NCBI RefSeq assembly: GCF_000768705.1
Contig: NZ_AVPJ01000003.1
Coordinates: 248,001 to 312,000, forward strand
DNA: 64,000 nucleotides
Direction of reading: 5' to 3'
Source: Knoellia sinensis KCTC 19936
Lineage (GTDB): Bacteria; Actinomycetota; Actinomycetes; Actinomycetales; Dermatophilaceae
Part shown: positions 16,746 to 26,705 of the stretch, one piece after another
Numbering within the stretch: position 1 is the first letter of the stretch
Layout of the letters: each line of letters starts with the position of its first letter
Position numbers and translations under genes: made by a program
The notes under the pieces: model-generated
The model's input: the letters and a program-made list of their open reading frames with translations, nothing else
Databases searched by the model: none
What the model was told of the DNA's origin: nothing

Positions 16746-17390
16746 TCAGAGCAGGTCGAGCGCGTGCGCGACCGCGGCCGGCGGACTCGCCAGCACCGGC
16801 GTCACCACCTCGGCAAGGAGGTCGAGAGCACCCATCATGCTGGCCTGAGCCAACACGACGACATCGGCCCTCATCGCCATGGAACGCGCCGACGCGGCAA
16901 CGACAGCGAGGTATGCCGCGTGGTCACCTGCCTCGAAATGCGCCCATGCGCCCTCGGCCACCTCCACGACGACGTCGATCTCACGGTCCGCGGCAGCAGC
17001 CTCCTCACGGAGGAGTTCCACGGTCGGCTGGACGGTGGACTCGAGCGCCGCGACGACACCAACGCGGGAGCCCTGAGCAACCGCGCGTCTGGCCATCGGT
17101 CGGTCGACACGCAGCACTGAACCCGAGAACACCTGTGGCCCCACGGATTCCGCGACCCCACCGATCGTCGAACACGTGCAGACGATGACCTCCGCGCCCC
17201 CGTCGGCCAAGTTCTTCACCTGTCGGGCGACGAGCTCGGCTACATCCTGCGGGTCACCCGCCCGAGCCGTCGCCAACGCGCCCTCGTCGACGAGATGGAG
17301 CGCCTTCACCGCCGCGTCGGCACCGCGGGTGAGACGGTCGAAGGTCGGGACGTGGACCGGAGAGGTGTGCAGGTAGCCGATCGTGCCCAT
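16746..17390 (-). CDS. aspartate/glutamate racemase family protein
   Basis: This protein has 214 residues. It contains 'EVIVCTCSTIGGVAE' with the first catalytic cysteine region, and 'SRVGVVAALESTVQPTVELL', typical of the Asp/Glu/hydantoin racemase superfamily. The expected second active-site cysteine near the C-terminal half appears replaced ('VVVLAQASMMGAL' has no Cys), so racemase activity is uncertain. The ATG at 17390 lies seven bases beyond the polyprenyl synthase stop, so it is probably the last gene of the nuo operon. Confidence 0.7.
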   Translation of the reverse strand: MGTIGYLHTSPVHVPTFDRLTRGADAAVKALHLVDEGALATARAGDPQDVAELVARQVKNLADGGAEVIVCTCSTIGGVAESVGPQVFSGSVLRVDRPMARRAVAQGSRVGVVAALESTVQPTVELLREEAAAADREIDVVVEVAEGAWAHFEAGDHAAYLAVVAASARSMAMRADVVVLAQASMMGALDLLAEVVTPVLASPPAAVAHALDLL

Positions 17391-17397
17391 CGATCGG

Positions 17398-18384
17398 TCA
17401 GGAGGCGCGGTGCGTGACCGAGGTGGCGAGTGCGAGGAGGGCTGTCTTTGCCTCGCTGTCCGGGAGCTCGACGAGAGCAGCCTGGGCTTCCTCGCCGACG
17501 GCGCGGGTCTCCTGGCGGGCCCGGTCAAGCGCAGGGTGGGCGCGCAACAGTTCCAGCGCCTCGCCGAGTTCGGCGTCCCCCGAGAGATCCGAGTTCAAGA
17601 GTTCATGGAGGCGGGCGTCGTCCGGTGACGTCGAGGCAAGGGCGTGCAGCACCGCCAACGTCCGCTTGCCCTCGCGCAGGTCGATGCCCGGCGTCTTGCC
17701 GAGTTCCTCGGCCGAGGACTCGATGTCGATGAGGTCGTCGGCGAGCTGGAAGGCCATGCCGAGTCGCTCGCCATAAACCCGCATCGTCTCGACGACCTCG
17801 GTCGAGCAACCCGAGAACATCGCGCCGTAGCGAGCCGCCGTCGCGATGAGGACTCCGGTCTTGTCCTGAAGCACGCGGAGGTAGTAGGCCCCCGCGTCCT
17901 CGCCCTCCGGCGCCTGTCGGTCGTCGCGGATCTGGCCCGTGCAGAGTCGGATGAAGGTCTCGGCTTGGATGCGGACGGCCTCCGGGCCCAGCTCGGAGAC
18001 CAGCGCGGACGCGTGGCCGAAGAGCAAGTCACCCACGAGGATGGCCGTGGAGTTGTCGTATGCCGTGTTGGCCGTCGGTGTGCCTCGCCGCAGTTCTGCC
18101 TCGTCCATGACGTCGTCGTGATACAGCGACGCGAGGTGGGTCAGTTCAACGGCCGCGGCCGCCGTGATGACGTCGTCGTTGATGCCGTCACCGAGTTCGG
18201 CCGCCAGGATCGTGAGCATCGGCCTGAAGCGCTTGCCACCGGCACGCAGCAGGTGGACGTTGGCCTCGGCGATGAACGGGTCCTCGTGGTCGATGCGCTC
18301 CTCGATGAGGGCCTCGACCCGAGCGAGTCCGTCCGTGAGGCGTTCCTGCAACCCTGCCGACACCTCCGGGAGGGCGAGGGTCAC
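17398..18384 (-). CDS. polyprenyl diphosphate synthase (menaquinone side chain)
   Basis: This is a 328-residue trans-isoprenyl diphosphate synthase. The first Asp-rich motif is DDVMD (residues 90-94, preceded by 'LTHLASLYH') and the second is DDLID (216-220, in 'FQLADDLID'). 'GGKRFRP' (49-55) binds the diphosphate. It should build the C40-C45 or similar chain for menaquinone. The GTG start overlaps the nuoN stop (GTGA), so it is made with complex I. Chain length cannot be read with certainty; small residues before the first motif would allow a long product. Confidence 0.88.
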   Translation of the reverse strand: MTLALPEVSAGLQERLTDGLARVEALIEERIDHEDPFIAEANVHLLRAGGKRFRPMLTILAAELGDGINDDVITAAAAVELTHLASLYHDDVMDEAELRRGTPTANTAYDNSTAILVGDLLFGHASALVSELGPEAVRIQAETFIRLCTGQIRDDRQAPEGEDAGAYYLRVLQDKTGVLIATAARYGAMFSGCSTEVVETMRVYGERLGMAFQLADDLIDIESSAEELGKTPGIDLREGKRTLAVLHALASTSPDDARLHELLNSDLSGDAELGEALELLRAHPALDRARQETRAVGEEAQAALVELPDSEAKTALLALATSVTHRAS

Positions 18385-19961
18385 AGGAGGAACTTCGAGA
18401 CGTCTTCGGCCAGCTGGAGGACCGGGCCCGGGACCACGCCGAGGATGACGGTGCCGACAGCCCCGACGGTGATGGCGATGGTCGAGGCGATCGACGGGGT
18501 CAGCGCGACGACGTCGTCACCGGTGGGCTCGGTGAAGTACATGAGCACGATGAGCCGGAAGTAGACGAAGGCCGTGACTGCCGAGGCGAGCACACCGACG
18601 ACGACCATGAGGATGCCCGCGAGCCCACCGTGTGCCACCGCCGGAGCGAACGCCGCGAACTTCGCCGTGAAGCCCGACGTCAGCGGGATGCCGGCAAAGG
18701 CGAGGAGCAGGAGCACGAAGATGCCCGCGATGACCGGGTGCTTGCGACCCAGACCCGCCCACTGCGACAGGTGCGTCGCCTCGGAGCCGCCGGAGCGCAC
18801 GAGCGCGATGATCGCGAACGCGGCGATGGTCGCGAGTCCGTAGGCGACGAGATAGAACAAGACGCCCGACACGCCTGTGCTGTCGAAGGCCAGGACGCCG
18901 ACGAGGATGAAGCCCGCATGGGCGATCGACGAGTAGGCGAGCAGTCGCTTCATGTCGGTCTGCGTCACGGACAGGACGGCGCCGACCACCATCGTCAGCA
19001 CAGCAATGGCGGCAACACCGAGGCGCCACTCGAGACGCGAGGCCTCGACGCCGACGTAGGCCAGGCGCAGGATCGCACCGAAGGCGGCCACCTTGGTCGC
19101 CGCAGCCATGAAGCCCGTGACCGGGGTCGGCGCGCCTTGGTAGGCGTCCGGGGTCCACGAGTGGAACGGCACCGCGCCGACCTTGAAGAGCAGACCAATG
19201 AGCGCGAGGACGACACCGGGGAGGAGCAGGCCCTCATAGGCGCTGTTCCCGGCCCGGATCGCGGCCGCGATGGCCCCGAGGTCGGAGGAACCGGCGTACC
19301 CATAGAGCAGTGCGGCACCGAAGAGGAAGAACGCCGACGAGAACGCCCCGAGCAGGAAGTACTTGAGCGAGGCCTCCTGCGAGAGGAGACGTCGGCGTCG
19401 GGCCAAACCGGTCAGCACGTAGAGCGGCAGCGACAGCACCTCGAGCGCGACGAACATCGTGATGAGGTCGTTCGAGGCGACGAACATGAGCATGCCGAAC
19501 ACCGCGAAGAGCGTCAGCGGGAACGCCTCGGACGTCGCGAAGCCGGCCCGCTCGGCAGCGGCCTCGGCCGGCGAACCCGGAGTCGCCGCACCCATCGGGG
19601 TGAAGGCATCGGCCGACCGACCGCCGAAGCGCTCGGACATCGTCAGCACCCCGAGGATCGCGAAGATCAGGAGCGTGCCCTGGAGGAACAGCGCCGGTCC
19701 GTCGATGGCGAGGGATCCGCCGAGGGTCACCGCATGGTGGTTCACGGAGATCAGGACGAGCACGACGAACGCCGCGATCAGGCCGACGAGCGTGAGCCCG
19801 ACCTGGATCGTGTGGCGCGCGAGCCGTGGTGCGAACGCCTCGACGAGGACGCCCACGAGGGCGGTGCCCACGACGATGAGCATCGGCGCGACGGCGGCGT
19901 AGTCGACCTTGACGGCCTCGAAGGCCATGGGGGCGATCGACGGCATGAGGGCGGCGGTCAC
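18381..19961 (-). CDS. nuoN: NADH-quinone oxidoreductase subunit N
   Basis: This 526-residue membrane subunit is an antiporter-like proton channel of complex I. About 14 spans are visible. The conserved 'PFHSWTPDAYQGAPTPVTGFMAAATKVAAF' region near residue 270 carries the channel lysines, and 'LLAYSSIAHAGFILVG' follows. A hydrophilic insertion of ~30 residues after span 3 ('AFTPMGAATPGSPAEAAAE') is typical of actinobacterial NuoN. The GTG start overlaps the nuoM stop. Confidence 0.95.
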   Translation of the reverse strand: MTAALMPSIAPMAFEAVKVDYAAVAPMLIVVGTALVGVLVEAFAPRLARHTIQVGLTLVGLIAAFVVLVLISVNHHAVTLGGSLAIDGPALFLQGTLLIFAILGVLTMSERFGGRSADAFTPMGAATPGSPAEAAAERAGFATSEAFPLTLFAVFGMLMFVASNDLITMFVALEVLSLPLYVLTGLARRRRLLSQEASLKYFLLGAFSSAFFLFGAALLYGYAGSSDLGAIAAAIRAGNSAYEGLLLPGVVLALIGLLFKVGAVPFHSWTPDAYQGAPTPVTGFMAAATKVAAFGAILRLAYVGVEASRLEWRLGVAAIAVLTMVVGAVLSVTQTDMKRLLAYSSIAHAGFILVGVLAFDSTGVSGVLFYLVAYGLATIAAFAIIALVRSGGSEATHLSQWAGLGRKHPVIAGIFVLLLLAFAGIPLTSGFTAKFAAFAPAVAHGGLAGILMVVVGVLASAVTAFVYFRLIVLMYFTEPTGDDVVALTPSIASTIAITVGAVGTVILGVVPGPVLQLAEDVSKFLL

Positions 19962-21496
19962 TGGGCACTCCCGGTGGCGTGGGTCGGCGCCGGATCTGTG
20001 GCACCGACGAGCTGGAGCGTCTGCTCCACGGCGGGGTTGACGAGGTCGAGAACGGGCTTCGGATAGAACCCGAGCAGGATGAACGACGCGATGATCGGCG
20101 CGATGACGAGCTTCTCGCGCAGGCCGAGGTCACGCGGCTCACTGCCCTCGACGAAGGTCGGTCGAGGTCCGGTGAAGACCCGCTGGTAGGTCAGCAGGAT
20201 GTAGAGCGCGGCGAGCACGATGCCGACCGTCGCGATGGCGGCAGCCCACTTGTAGCGCTGGAACGTGCCGGCGAGGACGAGGAACTCCGACACATAGGAC
20301 GACAGCCCCGGCAGGGCCAACGACGACAGGCCCGCCACGAGGAACGACCCGGCCAGGACCGGCGTCACCCGCTGCCAGCCGCCATAGTCCGCGATCCGTT
20401 GCGAGCCGTGGCGCGCGATGAGGAACCCGGCGAGCAGGAAGAGCCCGGCCGTCGCGAACCCGTGGTTGACCATGTAGAGCGCGGACCCGGCACCGGCCGT
20501 CGACGTCATCGCGAAGATGCCCATGACGATGAAGCCGAAGTGGCTGATCGACGTGAACGCGATGAGGCGCATGATGTCGCGCGACCCGATGGCGAGCAGC
20601 GCGCCGTAGATCACCGAGATGACCGCCAGCGTGATGACGACCGGCGTCGCCCACTTCGACGCCTCCGGGAAGAACCCGAGGCAGAAGCGCAGCATGCCGA
20701 AGGTGCCGACCTTGTCGAGGACGCCGACGAGGAGCACGGCCGTGGCCGGGCGCGACTCGGCGGCCGCATCCGGCAGCCACGTGTGGACCGGCCACATCGG
20801 CGCCTTGATGGCGAACGCGATGAAGAAGCCGAGGAACATCCAGCGCTGCGCCGCGGTGGAGCCACCGACCTGGCCCTCGAGGGACTCGTAGAGGAAGCCC
20901 TGTTCTCCGCCGGGTCCGTAGAAGTAGAGCGCGATGACGGCGACGAGCATGATGAGCCCGCCGACGAGCGAGAAGAGGATGAACTTCACGGCGGCGTACT
21001 GGCGCCGCGGCCCGCCGAAGAGTCCGATCAGGAAGTAGACCGGGATGAGCATGGCCTCGAAGAAGACGTAGAAGAGGAACACGTCACGGGCCGCGAACAC
21101 ACCCACCATGAAGGTGAGCAGCACGAGCATGAGCGCGAAGTAGGTCTTCTCCCGCTGCGGGTCGGCGTCCTCACCCAAGTCGTTCCACGCTGCGAGGAGG
21201 CAGATCGGCGTGAGGATCGTGGCCATGACGATGAGCGACAGGGCGATGCCGTCGACGCCGAGGGCGTAGGACACCCCGAACTGCGGGATCCACGAGTGCG
21301 TCTCGGTGAGCTGGTAGCGGTCGCCGCCGTTGTCGAACCGGGCCCACGCGACGAGGGCCAGCGCGAGGGTCAGGAGCGAGGTCGCCAGGGCGATCGGCTT
21401 GGCCAGTCGCGACGACGTGGCGGGCAGGAGCCAGACCACCGCCGCGCCGACGAGCGGCACGACCAGCATGAGCGTGAGCAAGGGCAGGCCGGACAT
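19958..21496 (-). CDS. nuoM: NADH-quinone oxidoreductase subunit M
   Basis: This 512-residue antiporter-like subunit carries 'LSLIVMATILTPICLLAAW', 'FFEAMLIPVYFLIG' (with the conserved Glu), 'PMWPVHTWLPDAAAESR' and 'AFTSISHFGFIVMGIF'. I chose the ATG at 21496, which shares one base with the nuoL stop (TGATG); a GTG at 21511 is also in frame. The gene overlaps nuoN by four bases. Confidence 0.95.
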   Translation of the reverse strand: MSGLPLLTLMLVVPLVGAAVVWLLPATSSRLAKPIALATSLLTLALALVAWARFDNGGDRYQLTETHSWIPQFGVSYALGVDGIALSLIVMATILTPICLLAAWNDLGEDADPQREKTYFALMLVLLTFMVGVFAARDVFLFYVFFEAMLIPVYFLIGLFGGPRRQYAAVKFILFSLVGGLIMLVAVIALYFYGPGGEQGFLYESLEGQVGGSTAAQRWMFLGFFIAFAIKAPMWPVHTWLPDAAAESRPATAVLLVGVLDKVGTFGMLRFCLGFFPEASKWATPVVITLAVISVIYGALLAIGSRDIMRLIAFTSISHFGFIVMGIFAMTSTAGAGSALYMVNHGFATAGLFLLAGFLIARHGSQRIADYGGWQRVTPVLAGSFLVAGLSSLALPGLSSYVSEFLVLAGTFQRYKWAAAIATVGIVLAALYILLTYQRVFTGPRPTFVEGSEPRDLGLREKLVIAPIIASFILLGFYPKPVLDLVNPAVEQTLQLVGATDPAPTHATGSAQ

Positions 21497-23448
21497 CAGT
21501 TCATCACCCACAGTGCTCCGAGGACGGCGACGACACCGGTGAGCATCGTCAGTGCATACGACCGGGCGTAGCCGGTCTGGAGGCGGCGCAGTCGCGAGGA
21601 CAGCCCGCCGATGGACGCGGCGATCGAGCCGGCGACCCCATCGACACCCTTGCCGTCGGTGAAGACGAGCGCGCGGGTGAGGTGGATCCCGGGTCGCATG
21701 AAGAGACCCTCGTTGATGGCGTCCTGGTAGAGATCGGCTCGGGCGGCCTGCGTGACCAAGGACCCGCGCGGTGCCGTCACCGGGACTGCGTCACGCACAT
21801 ACAACATCCACGCGTAGAACGCACCGCCGGCGACCAGCAGCAGCGTGAGCCCGATGATGACGGGGACCGCGAGCACCGGGTGCTCGTCACCGTGTCCGCC
21901 GACGAGCGGCTCGAGCCAGTGCGTGAACGTGTCGCCGAAGGACAGGACGAGGCCGAGGAGACCCGACCCGACCGCAAGGACGATCATCGGCACGGTCATG
22001 GTCAGCGGGGACTCGTGCGGGTGCACGCCGCGCTCTGCGTCCTCGTGCTCATCGACCCAGCGCTCCTTGCCGTGGAACGTCATGAAGAAGAGGCGGGACA
22101 TGTAGAACGCGGTGATTCCGGCGCCGAGCATCGCGATGCCACCGAAGACCCACGGCCGCCAGCCCTCGCCGATGAACGCGGACTCGATGATCCCGTCCTT
22201 GGACCAGTAGCCCGAGAACGGCGGGACACCGAGGATGGCGAGCCAGCCGAGGCCGAACGTGATCCACGTGATCTTCATGTACTTCGACAGTCCGCCGAAG
22301 CCACGCATGTCAACGCGGTCCTTCATGCCGTGCATGACCGAGCCGGCGCCCAAGAACATCCCGGCCTTGAAGAAGCCGTGGGTGATGAGGTGGAAGATCG
22401 CGAACGCGTAGCCGACCGGGCCGAGGCCTGCGGCGAGCATCATGTAGCCGATCTGGCTCATGGTCGAGGCCGCGAGGGCCTTCTTGATGTCGTCCTTGGC
22501 GCAACCGACGATCGCCCCGTAGAGGAGCGTGATCGCACCGACGATGGCGACGGCGAGCTGCGCATTGGGAGCGGCGTTGAAGATCGCGTGCGACCGGACG
22601 ATGAGGTAGACGCCGGCGGTGACCATGGTCGCCGCGTGGATGAGCGCAGACACCGGCGTCGGGCCGGCCATGGCGTCACCGAGCCAGGACTGGAGCGGGA
22701 ACTGCGCCGACTTGGCGCAGGCACCGATGAGGAGCAGCAGCCCCAGCGCGGTCATCGCCGTCGAGCCCGCCTCGGGCGCAGCCGCGTGGACGGTGGCGAA
22801 GTCGACCGACCCGAAGGTGAAGAACATGAACATGATCGCGATCGACATGCCGACGTCACCGACGCGGTTGACGAAGAACGCCTTGTTGGCCGCGGTCGCG
22901 TAGGCCGGGTTGTGGTTCCAGAAGCCGATGAGGAGATAGGACGCGAGACCCACGCCCTCCCAGCCGACGAACAGCAGGAGGTAGGAGTCGGCGAGCACCA
23001 GCAGCAGCATCGACGCGACGAAGAGGTTGAGGTACGCGAAGAACTTCCGGCGATCGACGTCGTGCTCCATGTAGCCGATGGAGTAGACGTGGATGAGCGA
23101 GCCGACGAACGTGATGAGCAGGACGAACGCGACCGACAGCTGGTCGATCAGCAGCCCCGTCTCGAGCTGGAACTGGCCGGCCGGCACCCAGTTCCATCCG
23201 CCCACGTGCGCAGGGCGCTCTTCGGCGCCCCGCCCGATCATGGCAATCCAGATGACGAAGCCGAGGACGAAGCTTCCCCACGACAGTGCGGTCGCGAGCA
23301 GGTGGCCCCACGCGTCCGTGGCCTTGCCTCCGAGAAGGAGGATCGCTGCACCCAGGAGCGGGAGCAGGACGAGAAGCCACGCGTATGCCGTGATGCCGGT
23401 GGCCGCGGCCACCTCACCTTCCGCGGCGAGCAGTGCGTATGTGTTCAC
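21496..23448 (-). CDS. nuoL: NADH-quinone oxidoreductase subunit L
   Basis: This 650-residue subunit is the distal proton-pumping antiporter-like protein, with the long lateral helix at its C-terminus. Visible landmarks are '[26 protein letters not shown]', '[20 protein letters not shown]', '[23 protein letters not shown]' and '[16 protein letters not shown]'. The GTG start lies 12 bases after the nuoK stop. Length is normal for the family. Confidence 0.96.
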   Translation of the reverse strand: MNTYALLAAEGEVAAATGITAYAWLLVLLPLLGAAILLLGGKATDAWGHLLATALSWGSFVLGFVIWIAMIGRGAEERPAHVGGWNWVPAGQFQLETGLLIDQLSVAFVLLITFVGSLIHVYSIGYMEHDVDRRKFFAYLNLFVASMLLLVLADSYLLLFVGWEGVGLASYLLIGFWNHNPAYATAANKAFFVNRVGDVGMSIAIMFMFFTFGSVDFATVHAAAPEAGSTAMTALGLLLLIGACAKSAQFPLQSWLGDAMAGPTPVSALIHAATMVTAGVYLIVRSHAIFNAAPNAQLAVAIVGAITLLYGAIVGCAKDDIKKALAASTMSQIGYMMLAAGLGPVGYAFAIFHLITHGFFKAGMFLGAGSVMHGMKDRVDMRGFGGLSKYMKITWITFGLGWLAILGVPPFSGYWSKDGIIESAFIGEGWRPWVFGGIAMLGAGITAFYMSRLFFMTFHGKERWVDEHEDAERGVHPHESPLTMTVPMIVLAVGSGLLGLVLSFGDTFTHWLEPLVGGHGDEHPVLAVPVIIGLTLLLVAGGAFYAWMLYVRDAVPVTAPRGSLVTQAARADLYQDAINEGLFMRPGIHLTRALVFTDGKGVDGVAGSIAASIGGLSSRLRRLQTGYARSYALTMLTGVVAVLGALWVMN

Positions 23449-23460
23449 GAGTGCGGCCCC

Positions 23461-23760
23461 TTAGAGCTTCAACAGGTTGGCATCGTCGACCGAGGCCGAG
23501 CGGCGGGCACGGAAGATCGCCATGATGATGGCGAGACCGACGACGACCTCGGCCGCGGCGACCACCATGACGAACAGGGCGATGACCTGCCCGTCGAGGT
23601 TGCCGTGCATGCGGGCGAAGGTGACGAACGCGAGGTTGGCGGCGTTGAGCATCAGCTCGACGCCCATGAAGACGACGATCGCGTTGCGCCGGGTCAGGAC
23701 GGTGGCACCACCGATGACGAAGAGCAGCGTCGCGAGGTAGATGTAGTTGATCAGGCTCAC
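23461..23760 (-). CDS. nuoK: NADH-quinone oxidoreductase subunit K
   Basis: This 99-residue protein has three predicted spans. It carries the conserved membrane glutamate in '[16 protein letters not shown]' and a second in '[17 protein letters not shown]', both part of the proton path near the quinone site. The GTG start overlaps the nuoJ stop by four bases (GTGA). Confidence 0.96.
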   Translation of the reverse strand: MSLINYIYLATLLFVIGGATVLTRRNAIVVFMGVELMLNAANLAFVTFARMHGNLDGQVIALFVMVVAAAEVVVGLAIIMAIFRARRSASVDDANLLKL

Positions 23761-24653
23761 GACTGACCCTCCTGGTCGGTCTCGGCCTCGGTGGCCTGGT
23801 CGCGGCGAGTGCTCTCGTCGGTGCGGGCAGCACCGTCCGTGCGGGCGGCTGCACCGTCACCATCGTTGAGAGCGTCGGGTGACCACGCGGCGCTGCCGAC
23901 CTCGCGCTCGATCTCCTGCTCGGCCTCAACCCACGGGGTGGCCGAACCGACCTGGCCGCGGGCGGTGAGGACACGAGAGACGGACAGTTCGCTCGGGGAA
24001 CCGTCGGGCAGGAGTGCCGGCGTGTCGACGGCGTTGTGGCGGGCGTAGACGCCGGGCACCGGGAGGCCAGCGAGGTTCTCGCCGGAGCGGATCCTGCGCT
24101 CGCTCCAGGTGCGCTGGTCGGGCTTGCTGCCGATGCGCTCACGGTGCGCCAGCACCATCGCGGCAAGGGCGGCGGTGATGAGCAGCGCCGACGTCGTCTC
24201 GAAGACCCACACGTAGCGGCCGAAGATCAGTTCAGCGACACCGGAGACGTTGCCGGTCTCCGCGTTGACCGCCTTGAGCCTGTCCGCGGGGGCATCGCCG
24301 ATCGTGATCCGTCCGAGCGCCGCGGCGAGGAAGACGCCGAGGCCCAGCGAGAGCACGACGGTCGCGGCGCGCTGCCCCTTGAGGGTCTCGATGATGCTGT
24401 CCGAGGAGTCGACGCCGACGAGCATGACGACGAAGAGGAAGAGCATCATCACGGCGCCGGTGTAGACGAAGATCTGGATGACGCCGAGGAAGTCCGCGTC
24501 CTGGGCGAGGTAGAACACGCCGAGGATGATCATCGTCAGGGCCATGCCGAGGGCTGCGTGAACGGCCTTGCGGGCGAAGATGAGCGCGAGTGCGCCGGCG
24601 ATGGCGATCGGTGCGCAGATCCAGAAGAGGACTGCTTCTCCGGTCCCGGTCAT
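23757..24653 (-). CDS. nuoJ: NADH-quinone oxidoreductase subunit J with long hydrophilic tail
   Basis: This 298-residue protein has five spans in the first ~170 residues, with '[28 protein letters not shown]', the conserved pi-bulge helix region of NuoJ. The remaining ~125 residues are charged and poor in hydrophobics ('[15 protein letters not shown]' onward), ending in Asp/Glu/Ala/Thr-rich sequence. Long C-terminal tails are common on actinobacterial NuoJ. The ATG overlaps the nuoI stop by four bases. Confidence 0.95.
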   Translation of the reverse strand: MTGTGEAVLFWICAPIAIAGALALIFARKAVHAALGMALTMIILGVFYLAQDADFLGVIQIFVYTGAVMMLFLFVVMLVGVDSSDSIIETLKGQRAATVVLSLGLGVFLAAALGRITIGDAPADRLKAVNAETGNVSGVAELIFGRYVWVFETTSALLITAALAAMVLAHRERIGSKPDQRTWSERRIRSGENLAGLPVPGVYARHNAVDTPALLPDGSPSELSVSRVLTARGQVGSATPWVEAEQEIEREVGSAAWSPDALNDGDGAAARTDGAARTDESTRRDQATEAETDQEGQS

Positions 24654-25258
24654 GCCTTGGCCTCCTGCTCATCCGTGACGTGGTGCGCCTCGACCCATTC
24701 CTTCTGGGTGGGCGTCGCGCCCGAGACCTTGCCGAGGTAGTAGTCGCGCTCCTCCATCCCGTGCACCATCGGGTGCGGGGCAGCGACCATGCCGCCCTGG
24801 AGCGGAGCGAGCAGCTGCTCCTTGGTGAAGATGAGGTCGGCGCGGTTGTTGTCGGCCAGTTCGTACTCGTTGGTCATCGTCAGCGCGCGCGTCGGGCAGG
24901 CCTCGATGCACAGCCCACAGAAGATGCAGCGCAGGTAGTTGATCTGGTAGACGCGGCCGTAGCGCTCACCGGGGCTGAAGCGCTGCCCGGCTGCGTCGTC
25001 ATTGTTGGCACCTTCGACGAGGATCGCGTCGGCCGGGCAGGCCCAGGCACAGAGCTCGCAGCCGACGCACTTCTCGAGACCGTCGGGGTGACGGTTGAGC
25101 TGGTGCCGGCCGTGGAATCGCTGGGCGGTGGGGCGCTTCTCCTCGGGGTACTCGGTCGTGGCGACCTTGCGGAACATCGTCGCGAAGGTCACCCCGAACC
25201 CACCCACGGGAGCGAAGAGGTCGGAGAAGAATCCGCCCTTCTGAGACTTTTCAGCCAC
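24650..25258 (-). CDS. nuoI: NADH-quinone oxidoreductase subunit I (two 4Fe-4S clusters)
   Basis: This 202-residue ferredoxin-like subunit carries electrons to NuoB. The two clusters are bound by C64-x2-C67-x2-C70-x3-C74 ('[12 protein letters not shown]') and C111-x2-C114-x2-C117-x3-C121 ('[12 protein letters not shown]'). The open frame runs to 25399, but the GTG at 25258 ([10 protein letters not shown]) gives the family N-terminus; the start lies 8 bases inside the nuoH end. It overlaps nuoJ by four bases. Confidence 0.95.
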   Translation of the reverse strand: MAEKSQKGGFFSDLFAPVGGFGVTFATMFRKVATTEYPEEKRPTAQRFHGRHQLNRHPDGLEKCVGCELCAWACPADAILVEGANNDDAAGQRFSPGERYGRVYQINYLRCIFCGLCIEACPTRALTMTNEYELADNNRADLIFTKEQLLAPLQGGMVAAPHPMVHGMEERDYYLGKVSGATPTQKEWVEAHHVTDEQEAKA

Positions 25259-26705
25259 GAGTGGCCTCCTTGTCGGATGAAGCGGTGTCGGAGCCGGCCT
25301 CGCGGACGGGGTCGGCCTCGGGAAGTGCGGGTGCGCCGACGCGAGCGGTCTCGCGCAGTGTCTGGCCCGGCAGCGGCGGGACGACGAACCCTCCCGCATA
25401 CGGGTCGATCTCTTCCGGCGGAGCCGCCGCCGCTGCAGCTTCCCTGGCCAGAGCGCGGTTGTCCCACCACCAGCCGAAGATCAGCGCGGCGACGGCCACG
25501 AGCGCCACGATGGCGAGCGACGACACCGGGAACCGGCGGCCCGCGATCTCGAGCGCAGCGTCACCGAACCAGCCGTTCTGCGCGCCACGGAAGAACGCGA
25601 CCAGCACGACCCAGCCGAGCGTGGCCGGGATGAGGAACTTCCAGCCGAAGCGCATGAACTGGTCGTAGCGCGTGCGAGGCAGCGAACCACGCAGCCAGAC
25701 GAAGACGAACATGAACATCCAGAGCTTGATGGTGAACCAGAGCAGGCCCCACCAGCCCTCGTTGAACATGCCGTCGTTGATGGCGGCAATGCCGGGAGGT
25801 GCCTGCCATCCGCCGAGGAACATCGTCGTGGCGAGCGCGGCGACGGTGAACATGTTGATGTATTCACCGAGGAAGAACATGGCGAAGCGCATCGAGCCGT
25901 ACTCGGTGTGGAAGCCACCGGTGAGCTCACCCTCACCCTCGGCGAGGTCGAACGGCAAACGGTTGGTCTCGCCGACCATCGTGATGACGTAGACGAAGAA
26001 GCTGAAGAACGCCGGGATGATGTACCAGACGTTGGACTGCGCGCCGACGATCTGCGAGGTCGACATCGAGCCGCTGTAGAGGAAGACGGCGACGAGCGAC
26101 AGTCCCATCGCGATCTCGTAGGAGATCATCTGCGCCGACGAGCGGAGTCCACCCATGAGCGGGTAGGGCGAGCCCGAGGACCAGCCGGCGAGCACGACGC
26201 CATAGATGCCGATTCCCGCGATGGCGAGCACGAACAACACCGCGATCGACGAGTCGGCGAGCTGGAGAGGCGTGCGATGCCCGAACATGCTCACCTCACC
26301 GGCGAGCGGGATGATCGCAAACCCGATGAAGCACATCGTCGCCGTGATGAGCGGCGCCAGGGTGAAGACGAACTTGTCCGCCTTGGCGGGCGTGTTGTCC
26401 TCCTTGAGCATCGACTTCATGCCATCGGCCAGGGTCTGGAGCAGACCGAACGGGCCGTTGCGGTTGGGGCCCGGTCGCTGCTGCATGCGGCCGATCACGC
26501 GGCGCTCGAACCAGATGACGAGCAGCGTCGAGAGCAGCAGGTAGACGAAGATCAGCAGCGCCTTGACGAGCGAGAGCCACCACGGGGTGTCGGAGAAGTC
26601 CGCCCTCGGGTTGTCCTTGCCTTCGGCAGGAAGCGCCTGTATGCCGGCCAGTGCAGTGTCCGCGAACGTCGCCGTCGCGTGTTGCAGAGTCAGAAGAGTG
26701 CTCAT
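25251..26705 (-). CDS. nuoH: NADH-quinone oxidoreductase subunit H
   Basis: This 484-residue subunit forms much of the quinone chamber. Landmarks are '[33 protein letters not shown]', '[30 protein letters not shown]' and '[34 protein letters not shown]'. The last ~75 residues are a hydrophilic Ala/Glu/Pro-rich tail absent from the E. coli protein. The ATG shares one base with the nuoG stop. Confidence 0.96.
   Translation of the reverse strand: MSTLLTLQHATATFADTALAGIQALPAEGKDNPRADFSDTPWWLSLVKALLIFVYLLLSTLLVIWFERRVIGRMQQRPGPNRNGPFGLLQTLADGMKSMLKEDNTPAKADKFVFTLAPLITATMCFIGFAIIPLAGEVSMFGHRTPLQLADSSIAVLFVLAIAGIGIYGVVLAGWSSGSPYPLMGGLRSSAQMISYEIAMGLSLVAVFLYSGSMSTSQIVGAQSNVWYIIPAFFSFFVYVITMVGETNRLPFDLAEGEGELTGGFHTEYGSMRFAMFFLGEYINMFTVAALATTMFLGGWQAPPGIAAINDGMFNEGWWGLLWFTIKLWMFMFVFVWLRGSLPRTRYDQFMRFGWKFLIPATLGWVVLVAFFRGAQNGWFGDAALEIAGRRFPVSSLAIVALVAVAALIFGWWWDNRALAREAAAAAAPPEEIDPYAGGFVVPPLPGQTLRETARVGAPALPEADPVREAGSDTASSDKEATRG

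Noticed and set aside
18630-23766. Long plus-strand open frames (478, 530 and 694 codons) opposite nuoN, nuoM and nuoL
   Set aside because: They are antisense shadows in GC-rich DNA, full of Arg/Glu/Asp/His, while the minus strand encodes clear complex I subunits.
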